A stretch of DNA of 64,000 nucleotides from NCBI RefSeq assembly GCF_020859565.1, contig NZ_JAJHUO010000024.1, positions 105,748-169,747 on the forward strand. The letters run 5' to 3'. Positions 47,846 through 56,320 of this stretch are shown in pieces. The notes under the pieces are model-generated. The model was not told the DNA's origin and did no database searches. It was given only the letters and a program-made list of their open reading frames with translations. The position numbers were made by a program, and so were the translations under genes. Origin of the DNA: Saccharothrix luteola. GTDB taxonomy: Bacteria > Actinomycetota > Actinomycetes > Mycobacteriales > Pseudonocardiaceae. Position 1 is the first letter of the stretch; the number at the start of each line of letters is the position of its first letter.

Positions 47846-48994
47846 GTGTCACCCGTCGAACCCAGCGTGCTGATCGACGCCACCGCCGTCCCAGCCGACC
47901 GAGGTGGCGTCGGGCGGTACGTGGACTCCCTGGTGGCCGCGCTGGACGCGGACGGCGCACGGCTCAGCGTGGTGTGCCAACCCCGTGACGCGGCGCTCTA
48001 CACGTCCCTGGCGCCCGACTCGCGGGTCATCCCGGCGGCGGACGCGGTGGCGACCCGGACCGCGCGGCTCACGTGGGAGCAGACGACCCTGCCGAGGCTG
48101 GCGAACCGGCTCGGCGTGGCGGTCGTGCACTCGCCGCACTACACCGTGCCGCTGGCGAACCGGGCGGCGTCCGTGGTGACGCTGCACGACGCGACCTTCT
48201 TCACCGACCCGGTGCTGCACTCGTCGGTCAAGGCCCGCTTCTTCCGGGCCTGGACCAGGGCGTCGCTGCGGCGGGCCGCGCTGTGCGTCGTGCCGTCGCG
48301 GGCGACCGCCGACGAGCTGGCCCGGGTGGCTGGCGCGGACCGGCGGTTGCTGCACATCGCCCAGCACGGCGTGGAGAACGAGCGGTTCCACCCGCCGACG
48401 CCCGAGCAGGTGGCCGCGGTCCGCCGGATGCTGTCGCTGGGTGACGCGCCCTACGTGGCGTTCCTGGGCGCCCTGGAGCCGCGGAAGAACGTCCCGGCGC
48501 TGATCCGCGGTTTCGCGCAGGCGTGCCGCGACCGGCCGAACCCGCCCGCGCTCGTGCTCGCCGGCCAGCCCGGCTGGGACAGCCAGGTCGAACGGGCGCT
48601 GGACGCCGTGCCGCACCGGGTCCGCGTGATCCGGGCCGGTTACCTGCCGTTCTCGTCGCTGGCCGGTTTCCTCGGCGGCGCGGAGCTGGTGGCGTACCCG
48701 TCGCTCGGCGAGGGGTTCGGGCTGCCCGTGCTGGAGGCGATGGCCTGCGGCGCGGCCGTGCTGACGACGCGGCGGCTGAGCCTGCCCGAGGTGGGCGGCG
48801 ACGCGGTGGCGTACTGCGGGGTCGGCGCGGGTGACATCGCGGCGGCCCTCGGCGAGCTGCTGGACGACCCGGCCCGGCGCGCCGAGCTGGCGGCGGCGGC
48901 GGTCGTGCGGGCGAAGGACTTCTCCTGGTCCACGTCGGCGGCCCGGCACCGGTTGGCCTACGAGCGCGCGGCGCGTTCGCACCGGCAGCGCTGA
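47846..48994 (+). CDS. Glycosyltransferase, GT4 family
   Basis: A 382-residue GT-B enzyme: VLIDATAVPADRGGVGRYVDSLVAAL, VVHSPHYTVPLANRAASVVTLHDATFFTDP, YVAFLGALEPRKNVPALIRGFAQA, VLAGQPGWDSQVERAL and AYPSLGEGFGLPVLEAMACGAAVLTTRRLSLPEVGGDAV. These resemble mannosyl- or rhamnosyltransferases acting on lipid-linked oligosaccharides. GTG 47846 is 55 bases after the preceding stop. The intergenic region to the next gene contains the CsoR-like palindrome at 49035. Confidence 0.92.
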   Translation: MSPVEPSVLIDATAVPADRGGVGRYVDSLVAALDADGARLSVVCQPRDAALYTSLAPDSRVIPAADAVATRTARLTWEQTTLPRLANRLGVAVVHSPHYTVPLANRAASVVTLHDATFFTDPVLHSSVKARFFRAWTRASLRRAALCVVPSRATADELARVAGADRRLLHIAQHGVENERFHPPTPEQVAAVRRMLSLGDAPYVAFLGALEPRKNVPALIRGFAQACRDRPNPPALVLAGQPGWDSQVERALDAVPHRVRVIRAGYLPFSSLAGFLGGAELVAYPSLGEGFGLPVLEAMACGAAVLTTRRLSLPEVGGDAVAYCGVGAGDIAAALGELLDDPARRAELAAAAVVRAKDFSWSTSAARHRLAYERAARSHRQR

Positions 48995-49034
48995 TCACGG
49001 TTCTCCCGATCCCGTCCGTCCACTTGCGCCGTGG

Positions 49035-49051
49035 ATACCCCCTAGGGGTAT
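49035..49051. promoter_or_regulatory. CsoR/CstR-like operator
   Basis: ATACCCC-CTA-GGGGTAT is a perfect seven-base dyad with a three-base centre. It closely resembles the GC-tract operator TACCCC(N)GGGGTA of CsoR-family (copper, nickel/cobalt or persulfide) repressors. It lies 11 bases upstream of the ATG of the DUF4396 gene and so would cover its promoter. No csoR-like gene is in the window. Confidence 0.7.
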
Positions 49052-49061
49052 AGTTGCCGGC

Positions 49062-49505
49062 ATGAAGGCATCCTGGTCAATGGCGGTATCGGCGACACTG
49101 CACTGCCTCACGGGCTGTGCCATCGGCGAAGTGCTCGGCATGGTCATCGGCACCGCGATCGGCTTGCCCAACTGGGGCACCGTCGTGCTGGCCGTGGCGT
49201 TGGCGTTCTTCTTCGGCTACGCGCTGACCCTGCGCGGCGTGCTGAAGACCGGCCTCGGCTTCGCCGCGGCGCTGAAGGTGGCGCTGGCCGCGGACACCGT
49301 GTCCATCGCGGTGATGGAGGTCGTCGACAACGCGATCATGCTGGTGGTGCCGGGCGCGATGGAGGCCGGCGTCTCCAGCCTGCTGTTCTGGGGCGCGCTG
49401 GCGTTCTCGTTGGCGGTGGCGTTCGTGCTGACCGTGCCGGTGAACCGGTGGCTCATCTCGCGCGGCAAGGGGCACGCCGTCGTGCACCACGCCCACCACC
49501 ACTAG
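49062..49505 (+). CDS. DUF4396-type membrane protein with His-rich tail
   Basis: A 147-residue protein with four membrane helices (LHCLTGCAIGEVLGMVIGTAIGL, WGTVVLAVALAFFFGYAL, a helix near residue 80, and SSLLFWGALAFSLAVAFVLTVPV). It has a Cys pair near the start (CLTGC) and a histidine-rich C-terminus (HAVVHHAHHH). DUF4396 proteins are often near copper or metal genes. Metal transport or handling is suggested by the tail, the cysteines and the CsoR-like box upstream. ATG 49062. The next gene begins 1 base after the stop, so wbbL may depend partly on this promoter. Confidence 0.85.
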   Translation: MKASWSMAVSATLHCLTGCAIGEVLGMVIGTAIGLPNWGTVVLAVALAFFFGYALTLRGVLKTGLGFAAALKVALAADTVSIAVMEVVDNAIMLVVPGAMEAGVSSLLFWGALAFSLAVAFVLTVPVNRWLISRGKGHAVVHHAHHH

Positions 49506-49506
49506 G

Positions 49507-50367
49507 GTGGCCGGCGTGACGCGTTACGGAGATGAGCTGGCGGTGGTGACCGTCACCTACTCGCCCGGTGAGACCCTGGACACCTTCCTGTCCACGTTGT
49601 CGACGGCGACCACGCGACCGGTGTCGGTGGTGCTGGCGGACAACGGTTCCACCGACGGTGTGCCCGAACGCGCCGCCGCCGAGCACCCGCACGTGACCCT
49701 CGTGCCGACCGGGGGCAACCTCGGCTACGGCGGGGGCGCGAACCGGGGCGTCGCGTCGCTGCCGCCGTCGGTCGGGTGGGTGGTGATCGCCAACCCGGAC
49801 CTGTCGTGGGGCGTCGGCAGCCTGGACGCGCTGCTGGAAGCCGCCAAGCGGTGGCCCCGCGGCGGCGCGTTCGGCCCGCTGATCCGGGAGCCGTCCGGCG
49901 CGGTGTACCCGTCGGCGCGGCTGCTGCCGTCGTTGGGGCGGGGGCTGGGGCACGCGCTGTTCGCGGTCGTGTGGCCGTCGAACCCGTGGTCGCGGGAGTA
50001 CCGGCAGGCGGCGGCGACGCCGGAGGAGCGGACGGCCGGCTGGCTGTCCGGCTCGTGCCTGCTGCTGCGGCGGGAGGCGTTCGACTCGGTCGACGGCTTC
50101 GACCCCCGGTACTTCATGTACTTCGAGGACGTCGACCTGGGCGACCGCCTCGGCCGCGCGGGCTGGCTGAACGTGTACGTGCCGGAGGCGGAGGTCGTGC
50201 ACATCGGCGGCCACTCGACCCAGCGCGCGTCGAAGCGCATGCTCGCCGCCCACCACTCCAGCGCGTACCGCTACCTGGCCGACCGCCACCGCGGCCCGCA
50301 GTGGGCGCCGCTGATGCTGGCCGTGCGCGCCGGCCTGTCGTTGCGGCTTCGCCTGATGACCCGCTGA
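49507..50367 (+). CDS. wbbL: Decaprenyl-diphospho-GlcNAc alpha-1,3-L-rhamnosyltransferase
   Basis: A 286-residue GT2 enzyme that closely matches what I recall of mycobacterial WbbL: VVTVTYSPGETLDTFLSTLSTATTRPVSVVLADNGSTDG, GNLGYGGGANRG, GAFGPLIREPSGAVYPSARLLPSLGRGLGHALF, WPSNPWSREYRQ, GWLSGSCLLLRREAFDSVDGFDPRYFMYFEDVDLGDRLGRAGWLNVYVPEAEV and AAHHSSAYRYLADRH. It adds rhamnose to decaprenyl-PP-GlcNAc, forming the linker that joins arabinogalactan-type polymer to peptidoglycan. The donor dTDP-rhamnose is made by rfbB/rfbD upstream. GTG 49516 is an alternative start. Confidence 0.93.
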   Translation: MAGVTRYGDELAVVTVTYSPGETLDTFLSTLSTATTRPVSVVLADNGSTDGVPERAAAEHPHVTLVPTGGNLGYGGGANRGVASLPPSVGWVVIANPDLSWGVGSLDALLEAAKRWPRGGAFGPLIREPSGAVYPSARLLPSLGRGLGHALFAVVWPSNPWSREYRQAAATPEERTAGWLSGSCLLLRREAFDSVDGFDPRYFMYFEDVDLGDRLGRAGWLNVYVPEAEVVHIGGHSTQRASKRMLAAHHSSAYRYLADRHRGPQWAPLMLAVRAGLSLRLRLMTR

Positions 50368-50407
50368 TCGCACCTTGCCGCGGGCCGTTCCCGTGGATGA
50401 TGTCCCG

Positions 50408-53400
50408 GTGCGCCGCTCCCTCTCCTACAGCGACGCGGTGAAGCTGCTCGGCGGCGACACCGGTCTCGTGAAGTTCCTGGACCTCGCCTCGGCGGCGGCC
50501 GTGCTGCTCACGGGTGGGATAGACCTGCTGGACGCCCGCACGGAGGTCGTGCGGGTGGGCAAGCAGGTGCTGTCCTCGGTGCGCGAGCGGGTGGCCGGCC
50601 TGCACCGCGTCGACCGGACCCGATTACTCGAAGCCGCGCACAGCATCCTCGTGGTCACCTCGTTTTTCGAGGCCCTGGACGGGTTGAGGCTGCCGTTCAA
50701 GATAACTATCACCACGAACGAGCAGCTGGTCCTCGCCGGCGGCCGGCCCGTGCCAGGGCGCAAGGCGCGCGTCGTCAGCGCGCTGCTGGAGACGACGATC
50801 CCCCTGCCGAGCGCCGAACAGCCTCCCGACGTCGTCACCAACGAGCTGTCGGCCTTCTACGGGAACACCGCCTCGAAGCTCGTGGACTTCCTCGCCGGCT
50901 TCGAGGCCTGGGGTGACCTCCCCGCGCTCAGACGAGACGAGTTCGTCCTGGAGACGCAGGAGTTGTCGAGCCGGGCCGTGGCCCTCTACCAGGCGCGATA
51001 CCGGCAACTGGCGGTCGACTGCCCCGAGTTCGCGGTGTGGGCCTCCGGCATCGAGCACGCGGCGACCCGGGCCGAGGTCCGAAACGCGCTGGAGGACATG
51101 CGGGGGCTGTTGGCGCAGCTCGCGGGCGCCCAGCCGCCGGACGAACGCCGCACCGGCCTGGCCCGGAGCTGCCGCGCCGAGCTGGACCGGCCGATCGTCG
51201 ACGGCGAGGTCCCGTCCGGGCTGGTGCTGCCGACGCTGGCCCAGGCGTACGTGTCGCCGCGCTTCAAAGTCGCCGAAGCCGGCACGGCCGACGACGTCAG
51301 CGCGGACGCCTGGTGGTCCGACGAGCCGGTCCGCACCGACCTGGACGACTACCTGGCCGGCTACTTCACCTCGTCGCAGGCGACCGCCGCGCCGCTGGTC
51401 GTGCTGGGGCAGCCGGGCGCGGGCAAGTCGCTGCTGACCAAGGTGCTCGCCGCGCAGTTGCCCGCCGAGGACTTCCTGCCGATCCGGGTCGTGCTGCGGG
51501 ACGTGCCGGCCGACGCGACGTTGCAGGACCAGGTCGAGGACGCCATCACGCGGGCCACGGGCGAGCGGCTGACCTGGCCCGACCTGGCCCGCGCGGCGGC
51601 GCCCGCCGTTCCGGTGGTGCTCCTGGACGGCTTCGACGAGCTGCTCCAGGCCACCGGCACGAGCAGGTCGGACTACCTGGCGCGGGTCCGCGACTTCCAG
51701 CGCCGTGAGTCGGACCAGGGACGTGCGGTGATCGTCGTGGTGACGAGCCGGATCGCGGTCGCGAACCGCGCGCGGTTCGCCGGCTCCACCGTGGTGCTGA
51801 AGCTGGAGCCGTTCGGCGAGGACCAGGTCCGCCGCTGGCTGGACGTGTGGAACACCGTCAACCCCGGCGCCGTGCTGTCGCCGGAGGTCGCGCTGCGGTT
51901 CGCGGACCTCGCCGGCCAGCCGTTGCTGCTGTTCATGCTGGCGCTCTACAACGCGGACGGGAACGCCCTGCACACCGAAGGGGCGGAACTCGCCAAGGCC
52001 CGCCTGTACGAGCGGTTGTTGACCAGGTTCGCCCGCCGTGAGGTCGCCAAGAGCCTGCACGGCGCGTTGGACGACCAGGTCGACCAGGCCGTGGAGGAGG
52101 AGCTGGTCAGGCTGTCGGTGGTCGCCTTCGCGATGTTCAACCGCGGCGTGCAGTGGGTCGACGAGACCGAGTTGGACGAGGACCTGAACGCCCTGCTGCA
52201 CACCGGGGCGCGAGGCGTGCGGGACAAGCTCCGGCTCAGCTCGGCCCAGCTGGCGGTCGGCCGGTTCTTCTTCGTCCACGCCGCCCGTGCCTCGCACGAC
52301 GGCCAGGTCTCGCGGACCTACGAGTTCCTGCACGCGACGTTCGGCGAGTACCTGGTGGCCCGCCTGGTCCACCGGGTGTCGCTGGACCTGCTGGCCCGGG
52401 AGCGCGCGGCCAAGTCGCGCTACGGGCGTCAGGAACCCGGCACGGGGTGGCTCGAGCCCGTGCTGTCCTTCGCGCCGCTCACCACCCGCACGCCCGTGGT
52501 CTCGTTCTTGGGGGAGCTGTTCGACGGCACCCCCGAAGCCGACCGCGCGGCGCTGCACGGGCTGTTCACCGACCTGGTCGGCACGGCCCAGCACCGGCCA
52601 CCGGGCGTCGACCACCCCGAGTACGTCCCGCGCGTCCTGCCGATCGCCGGCCGCATCGCGGCGTACACCGCGAACCTCGTCGTCCTGGCCGTCGTCGTCA
52701 GCGGGCGGTTGGCGGACTTCGACCGGGACGAGTGGCAAGCGCTGGCGCTGTTGTGGCAGTCGCAGCTCGACGGGGAGGAGTGGGCCAGGCTGATCGAGGT
52801 GCTTCAGATCGAGCGCCTGCGCGTGAACGGCGAGCCGACCATCGCGGTGGGCCCGTCGAAGGGCTGGTTCGACTCGCAAATCGACATGGGGTGGTTGACC
52901 GGTCTCGACGCCGACGCGCGGGGCGCTCACCTGCCGCCCTTGCTCGACGAATTGCAGCGGTGGGAGGACTTCCGCCCGACCTGGTCCGGTGGACATGCGC
53001 TGCACAACCTCGAACCACTCATAGCCACGATGGAGCGCGCGCTGAATTCGCTGGTGTCGCACGAAGGCGAGTTCCACACCTTCGCGCGCCTGTTGCTCAC
53101 CGTGCTCACCTCCGAACACCCGTCCGAGCGGGTCGCCGCCTACACGACCGCCTTGTCGTCGCTCGACGACCGGATGTTCCCGCTCGAACCGGGCTACTGG
53201 ACGCTGCTCTTCACCACCCTGGCCAGGGACGAGGCGGCCACCGTCCCGTTGCTCGACCTGGCGACCCTGTACGGGGCGAGGACCAGGGCGGAGCCGGCGG
53301 CGATGATCGCCTGCGCGTTGCGGCTGATGCGGATGACCGGGACGGCTCGCCGCCGCGCGGTCGACCTGATCGCGTACGTGTTCTCCGGCTCCGACGTGCT

Positions 53401-53602
53401 CGACCTGAGACTGATCGCCGAAGTGCTGGTCTGCTTCACGGAGATGAGCCTGGACACCCGGTTGCTGAACGTGTTCCACGATGTCCGGGGACTGTTCGAG
53501 GAGGCCGAGGTCGAGGCGATCGCGCGGTCGGACCGGCAGCTGGCCGTCCGGCTGGAGCGGGCGCTGGCGTCGATCGGTCCGGACGGTCACATGGCGCGGT
53601 AG
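50408..53602 (+). CDS. NACHT-domain NTPase with N-terminal helical (NNH7-type) domain
   Basis: A 1064-residue STAND protein. The first ~200 residues (RRSLSYSDAVKLLGGDTGLVKFLD, DRTRLLEAAHSILVVTSFFEALDGL) match the NACHT N-terminal helical domain 7 found in actinobacteria. The NACHT domain has Walker A GQPGAGKS (334-341) and Walker B LLDGFDE (405-411), then sensor/winged-helix regions with TYEFLHATFGEYLVARLV near residue 640. The last ~400 residues are helical without clear repeats and are presumably the sensor. Bacterial NACHT proteins include anti-phage systems. No effector gene is fused or adjacent. GTG 50408 is preferred; GTG 50393 is possible. Confidence 0.88.
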   Translation: MRRSLSYSDAVKLLGGDTGLVKFLDLASAAAVLLTGGIDLLDARTEVVRVGKQVLSSVRERVAGLHRVDRTRLLEAAHSILVVTSFFEALDGLRLPFKITITTNEQLVLAGGRPVPGRKARVVSALLETTIPLPSAEQPPDVVTNELSAFYGNTASKLVDFLAGFEAWGDLPALRRDEFVLETQELSSRAVALYQARYRQLAVDCPEFAVWASGIEHAATRAEVRNALEDMRGLLAQLAGAQPPDERRTGLARSCRAELDRPIVDGEVPSGLVLPTLAQAYVSPRFKVAEAGTADDVSADAWWSDEPVRTDLDDYLAGYFTSSQATAAPLVVLGQPGAGKSLLTKVLAAQLPAEDFLPIRVVLRDVPADATLQDQVEDAITRATGERLTWPDLARAAAPAVPVVLLDGFDELLQATGTSRSDYLARVRDFQRRESDQGRAVIVVVTSRIAVANRARFAGSTVVLKLEPFGEDQVRRWLDVWNTVNPGAVLSPEVALRFADLAGQPLLLFMLALYNADGNALHTEGAELAKARLYERLLTRFARREVAKSLHGALDDQVDQAVEEELVRLSVVAFAMFNRGVQWVDETELDEDLNALLHTGARGVRDKLRLSSAQLAVGRFFFVHAARASHDGQVSRTYEFLHATFGEYLVARLVHRVSLDLLARERAAKSRYGRQEPGTGWLEPVLSFAPLTTRTPVVSFLGELFDGTPEADRAALHGLFTDLVGTAQHRPPGVDHPEYVPRVLPIAGRIAAYTANLVVLAVVVSGRLADFDRDEWQALALLWQSQLDGEEWARLIEVLQIERLRVNGEPTIAVGPSKGWFDSQIDMGWLTGLDADARGAHLPPLLDELQRWEDFRPTWSGGHALHNLEPLIATMERALNSLVSHEGEFHTFARLLLTVLTSEHPSERVAAYTTALSSLDDRMFPLEPGYWTLLFTTLARDEAATVPLLDLATLYGARTRAEPAAMIACALRLMRMTGTARRRAVDLIAYVFSGSDVLDLRLIAEVLVCFTEMSLDTRLLNVFHDVRGLFEEAEVEAIARSDRQLAVRLERALASIGPDGHMAR

Positions 53603-54477
53603 TCGCGGGGTGAGAAGCGGGGGCCCCGGCGCGGTTTGGTGACCCCGGAAGCGAGGATGTAGCGGACGGCGCGGTGGCGTTGAGGCGCGTACGGGGCGAG
53701 GAGTTCGGCCATGCCGTCGTCGTCCACCGCCTCGCCGACCAGCGCCCAGCCGACGATCCCGGCCAGGTGGTAGTCGCCGAAGCTGACCGCGTCCGGGTCG
53801 CCCCAGGCCCGTTGCGCGACCTCCGCCGCCGTCCAGACGCCGATGCCGGGGACCTTCCGGAGCAGGTCGCGGCCTTCCTCGCCGCCCAGCTCGGACGCGC
53901 GCTCCAGCCGGTGCGCCACCTGGGCCGCCGCGATCAGGGCACGGCGACGTCCGCCGTCGACCCCCGCCTTGTGCCACTCCCAGTCGGTGATTCCCAGGAT
54001 CGCCCGTGGCGTCGGCGGCACCTGGAGGCCGGTCGTGCCGGGCGCGGGCGTGCCGAATCGCCGGGCCAGCTCGCGGTACGACCGGAACGCCTCGATGCCC
54101 GTGACCTTCTGCTCCAGGATCGAGGGCAGCAGCGCGTCCCACACGCGGCCCGTCGTGCCGAGCCTGATGCCCGGACGTCGCCGCCGCGTCTCCGCGACCA
54201 ACGGGTGGTGGCACTCGAACGCGGAGTCGTCGTCACCGGCTCCCAGCAACGCCGGCAGGCCGTCCAGCAGCCACTCCGCGCCCTCGCCCCACGCGTCCGC
54301 CTCCACCACGTCGGTGACGCGGACGCGCAGGGTGCCCGGCCCGGTCGGGGTGTTGGCGGCCAGCCACACCCCGTCGGCGCCGACGCGGAACGTGGGGTCG
54401 CCCGCGCCCCGCCGCAACGGCATCAGCAGCGCGCCGACGTCCAGCGGGAACGTCGGCGTCCACGTCCTACTCGGCAT
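53587..54477 (-). CDS. AlkA-like DNA glycosylase (HhH-GPD)
   Basis: A 296-residue DNA glycosylase of the HhH-GPD superfamily. Motifs are DALLPSILEQKVTGIEAFRSYRELARRFG, the helix-hairpin-helix LLRKVPGIGVWTAAEVAQRAWGDPDAVSFGDYHLAGIVGWAL with catalytic Asp (FGDYHL, acting position after the GIG hairpin), and APYAPQRHRAVRYIL. It removes alkylated or otherwise damaged bases in base-excision repair. ATG 54477 is preceded in frame by a GTG at 54480. Its 3' end overlaps the convergent NACHT gene by 16 bases. A glycosylase next to manB is also what I recall in other actinobacteria. Confidence 0.88.
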   Translation of the reverse strand: MPSRTWTPTFPLDVGALLMPLRRGAGDPTFRVGADGVWLAANTPTGPGTLRVRVTDVVEADAWGEGAEWLLDGLPALLGAGDDDSAFECHHPLVAETRRRRPGIRLGTTGRVWDALLPSILEQKVTGIEAFRSYRELARRFGTPAPGTTGLQVPPTPRAILGITDWEWHKAGVDGGRRRALIAAAQVAHRLERASELGGEEGRDLLRKVPGIGVWTAAEVAQRAWGDPDAVSFGDYHLAGIVGWALVGEAVDDDGMAELLAPYAPQRHRAVRYILASGVTKPRRGPRFSPRDYRAM

Positions 54478-54497
54478 CACGGGCCATTACACCTCGG

Positions 54498-55574
54498 CTA
54501 CACATCGGCGGAGAACCGCACGCCGCCCTCCGGCAGCACGACACCCGGCCACACGCGGGCGCCGTTGATCAGCTCGCACCGCGCGCCGACGACCGCGTCG
54601 TCACCGATCACCGCGTCCGACACGACCGCACCGGCCTGCACCAGCGAGTTCGCACCCAGGACGCTGCGCTCCACGCGCGCGCCCTCGCCGACCACCGCGC
54701 CGTCGAACAGCACCGAGCCGTCCACCACCGCGCCGGCCGCGACCGTGCAGTTCGCGCCGATCGTCGCGCCGCCCGTGACCACCGCGCTCCCGTCGACCAC
54801 CGCGCCGTCGAGGATGACCGCGTCACCCTGCAACGTCAGCGCGGCGGTCGGCGCGATGCCGCGCACCAGGTCCGCCGAACCCTGCACGAACGCGGCCGGC
54901 GTGCCGAGGTCCAGCCAGTACGACGCGTCCACGTACCCCTGCACGCGCGCGCCCGCCGCCAGGAGCCCCGGGAACGTCTCGCGCTCCACCGACACCGGCC
55001 GACCTGCGGGGATGTCCTCGATCACCTCGCGCCGGAACACGTAGCAGCCCGCGTTGATCTGGTTCGTCGGCGGGTTCTCCGTCTTCTCCAGGAACGCCGT
55101 GACGCGGCCGTCGTCGTCCGTGGGGACGCAGCCGAACCGGCGCGGGTCGTCCACCCGGACCAGGTGCAGCGTGGCGTCGGCCTCGGCCTTGCGGTGCGTG
55201 TCGACGACGGCGCGCAGGTCGACGCCCGACAGGATGTCGCCGTTGAACACCACCACGTCGCGTTCGCGCAGCTTGTGGGCGACGTTGCGGATCGCGCCCG
55301 CCGTGTCCAGCGGCACGTCCTCGACCACGTACTCAAGCTCGAGGCCGAGCGCCGTGCCGTCACCGAAGTGCTCCTGGAAGACCTCGGCCTTGTAGGACGT
55401 GCCCAGCACGACGTGCGTCATGCCGGCTTCCCGGATCCGCGACAGCAAGTGGGTGAGGAACGGCACCCCGGCGGTCGGCAGCATGGGCTTGGGCGCGGAC
55501 AGGGTCAGTGGTCGGAGTCGGGTTCCCTTGCCCCCGACCAGAACCACTGCCTCGGCGCCTTGCAGCTCCGACAT
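54498..55574 (-). CDS. manB: Mannose-1-phosphate guanylyltransferase (GDP-mannose pyrophosphorylase)
   Basis: A 358-residue nucleotidyltransferase that makes GDP-mannose from mannose-1-phosphate and GTP for mannosylated envelope lipids and glycans. Signatures are AVVLVGGKGTRLRPLTLSAPKPMLPTAGVPFLTHLL, VVFNGDILSGVDL, INAGCYVFRREV and SYWLDLGTPAAF. The C-terminal left-handed beta-helix hexapeptide repeats (residues 240-350, TLQGDAVILDGAVVDGSAVVTGGATIGANC) are of the same family. ATG 55574 has GGAGGAGG upstream. Similarity to glucose-1-phosphate thymidylyltransferases is expected, but the position matches mycobacterial manB (Rv3264c, from memory). Confidence 0.92.
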   Translation of the reverse strand: MSELQGAEAVVLVGGKGTRLRPLTLSAPKPMLPTAGVPFLTHLLSRIREAGMTHVVLGTSYKAEVFQEHFGDGTALGLELEYVVEDVPLDTAGAIRNVAHKLRERDVVVFNGDILSGVDLRAVVDTHRKAEADATLHLVRVDDPRRFGCVPTDDDGRVTAFLEKTENPPTNQINAGCYVFRREVIEDIPAGRPVSVERETFPGLLAAGARVQGYVDASYWLDLGTPAAFVQGSADLVRGIAPTAALTLQGDAVILDGAVVDGSAVVTGGATIGANCTVAAGAVVDGSVLFDGAVVGEGARVERSVLGANSLVQAGAVVSDAVIGDDAVVGARCELINGARVWPGVVLPEGGVRFSADV

Positions 55575-55732
55575 GCCGTTTTTCCTCCTCCGCTTACTTC
55601 CACCTGTAGTTTGCGAATACTCTGGCACGAGCACTCCGGAGGCACGGGCGGTGGTCCGTGTCGACGAGCGTCACCGATCGGCACCGCCGGCGTTCCCCCA
55701 GCCGGCCCAAGGCACACGCAGGAGAGATCCGG

Positions 55733-56125
55733 ATGGACCCCCGCGCTCGGGCCGACGCGGCGCTGGCCCGTGCTCGTGCACGTGGCCGCCACGTCGTGAC
55801 GCCGGACAACATGACGTCTCCCATGGACTCGTCGGCGACCCAGCAGATCCCGCGAGCCATGGTCAACGCGGTCGACCCGCGTGGCGACGACCCGGACTCG
55901 ACCATGGTCCTGGCGGCGCACGTCGCCGCAGGTCAGCCCGCCCCGCCGCCCCCGCCACCACCTCCGGCGGCACCCGAGCCGGAACCGGAGCAGCGCGTCG
56001 CCCCGGGCCCGGTCCCGACCGTCCAACAGGTCCCGACCGCCCGCCCGTCGCTGTCCCAACGCCTCTCGGGCGGCCAACCGCACCACCCCCCAGGCCTCTC
56101 CCAACGCCTGAACGGCGACACCTGA
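55733..56125 (+). CDS. Hypothetical proline-rich protein
   Basis: A 130-residue protein. The first 55 residues are conserved-looking (RARADAALARARARGRHVVTPDNMTSPMDSSATQQIPRAMVNAVDPRGDDPDSTMVL) and recur, from memory, in related actinomycetes. The rest is Pro-rich disorder (eight consecutive prolines) with a repeated LSQRL motif near the end (SLSQRLSGG, GLSQRLNG). No signal peptide. ATG 55733 has AGGAGAG upstream. It is divergent from manB and is followed by repeat array 2, whose first unit begins 5 bases after the stop. Confidence 0.75.
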   Translation: MDPRARADAALARARARGRHVVTPDNMTSPMDSSATQQIPRAMVNAVDPRGDDPDSTMVLAAHVAAGQPAPPPPPPPPAAPEPEPEQRVAPGPVPTVQQVPTARPSLSQRLSGGQPHHPPGLSQRLNGDT

Positions 56126-56129
56126 CCGA

Positions 56130-56318
56130 CCGGCGTGTCGAACCTTCGCGTCCCGCGTGTCGAACGCTCGGGTCCCGCGTGTCGAACGTTCGCGTACCCC
56201 GAGTTCAACGTTCGGGACAGCCGGCCGTGTTCTGAGCGTTGAACTCGGGGTACCGGAACGTTCGACACGGTGGTCCTGAGCGTTCGACACGCGGGACCTG
56301 GAGGTTCGACACGCGCGG
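56130..56318. repeat. 22-bp repeat array 2 (four direct, four inverted units; long hairpin)
   Basis: Four direct 22-base units (56130-56217), a 13-base centre, then four inverted units (56231-56318). The arms pair unit by unit: the outermost pair shares GAACCT, the second GAACGCTC, the third GAACGTTC and the innermost CCCCGAGTTCAACG. Unlike neighbouring units, each is matched by its own partner across the centre, so an 88-base stem can form. It fills the gap between the convergent stops of the hypothetical gene (TGA 56123-56125) and the NUDIX gene (TAA ending at 56321). Confidence 0.95.
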
Positions 56319-56320
56319 GG

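Noticed and set aside
49035..49051. Interpretation of the ATACCCC dyad as a terminator of the GT4 gene
   Set aside because: Seven-base arms with a three-base centre and a start codon 11 bases later fit an operator better than a terminator.
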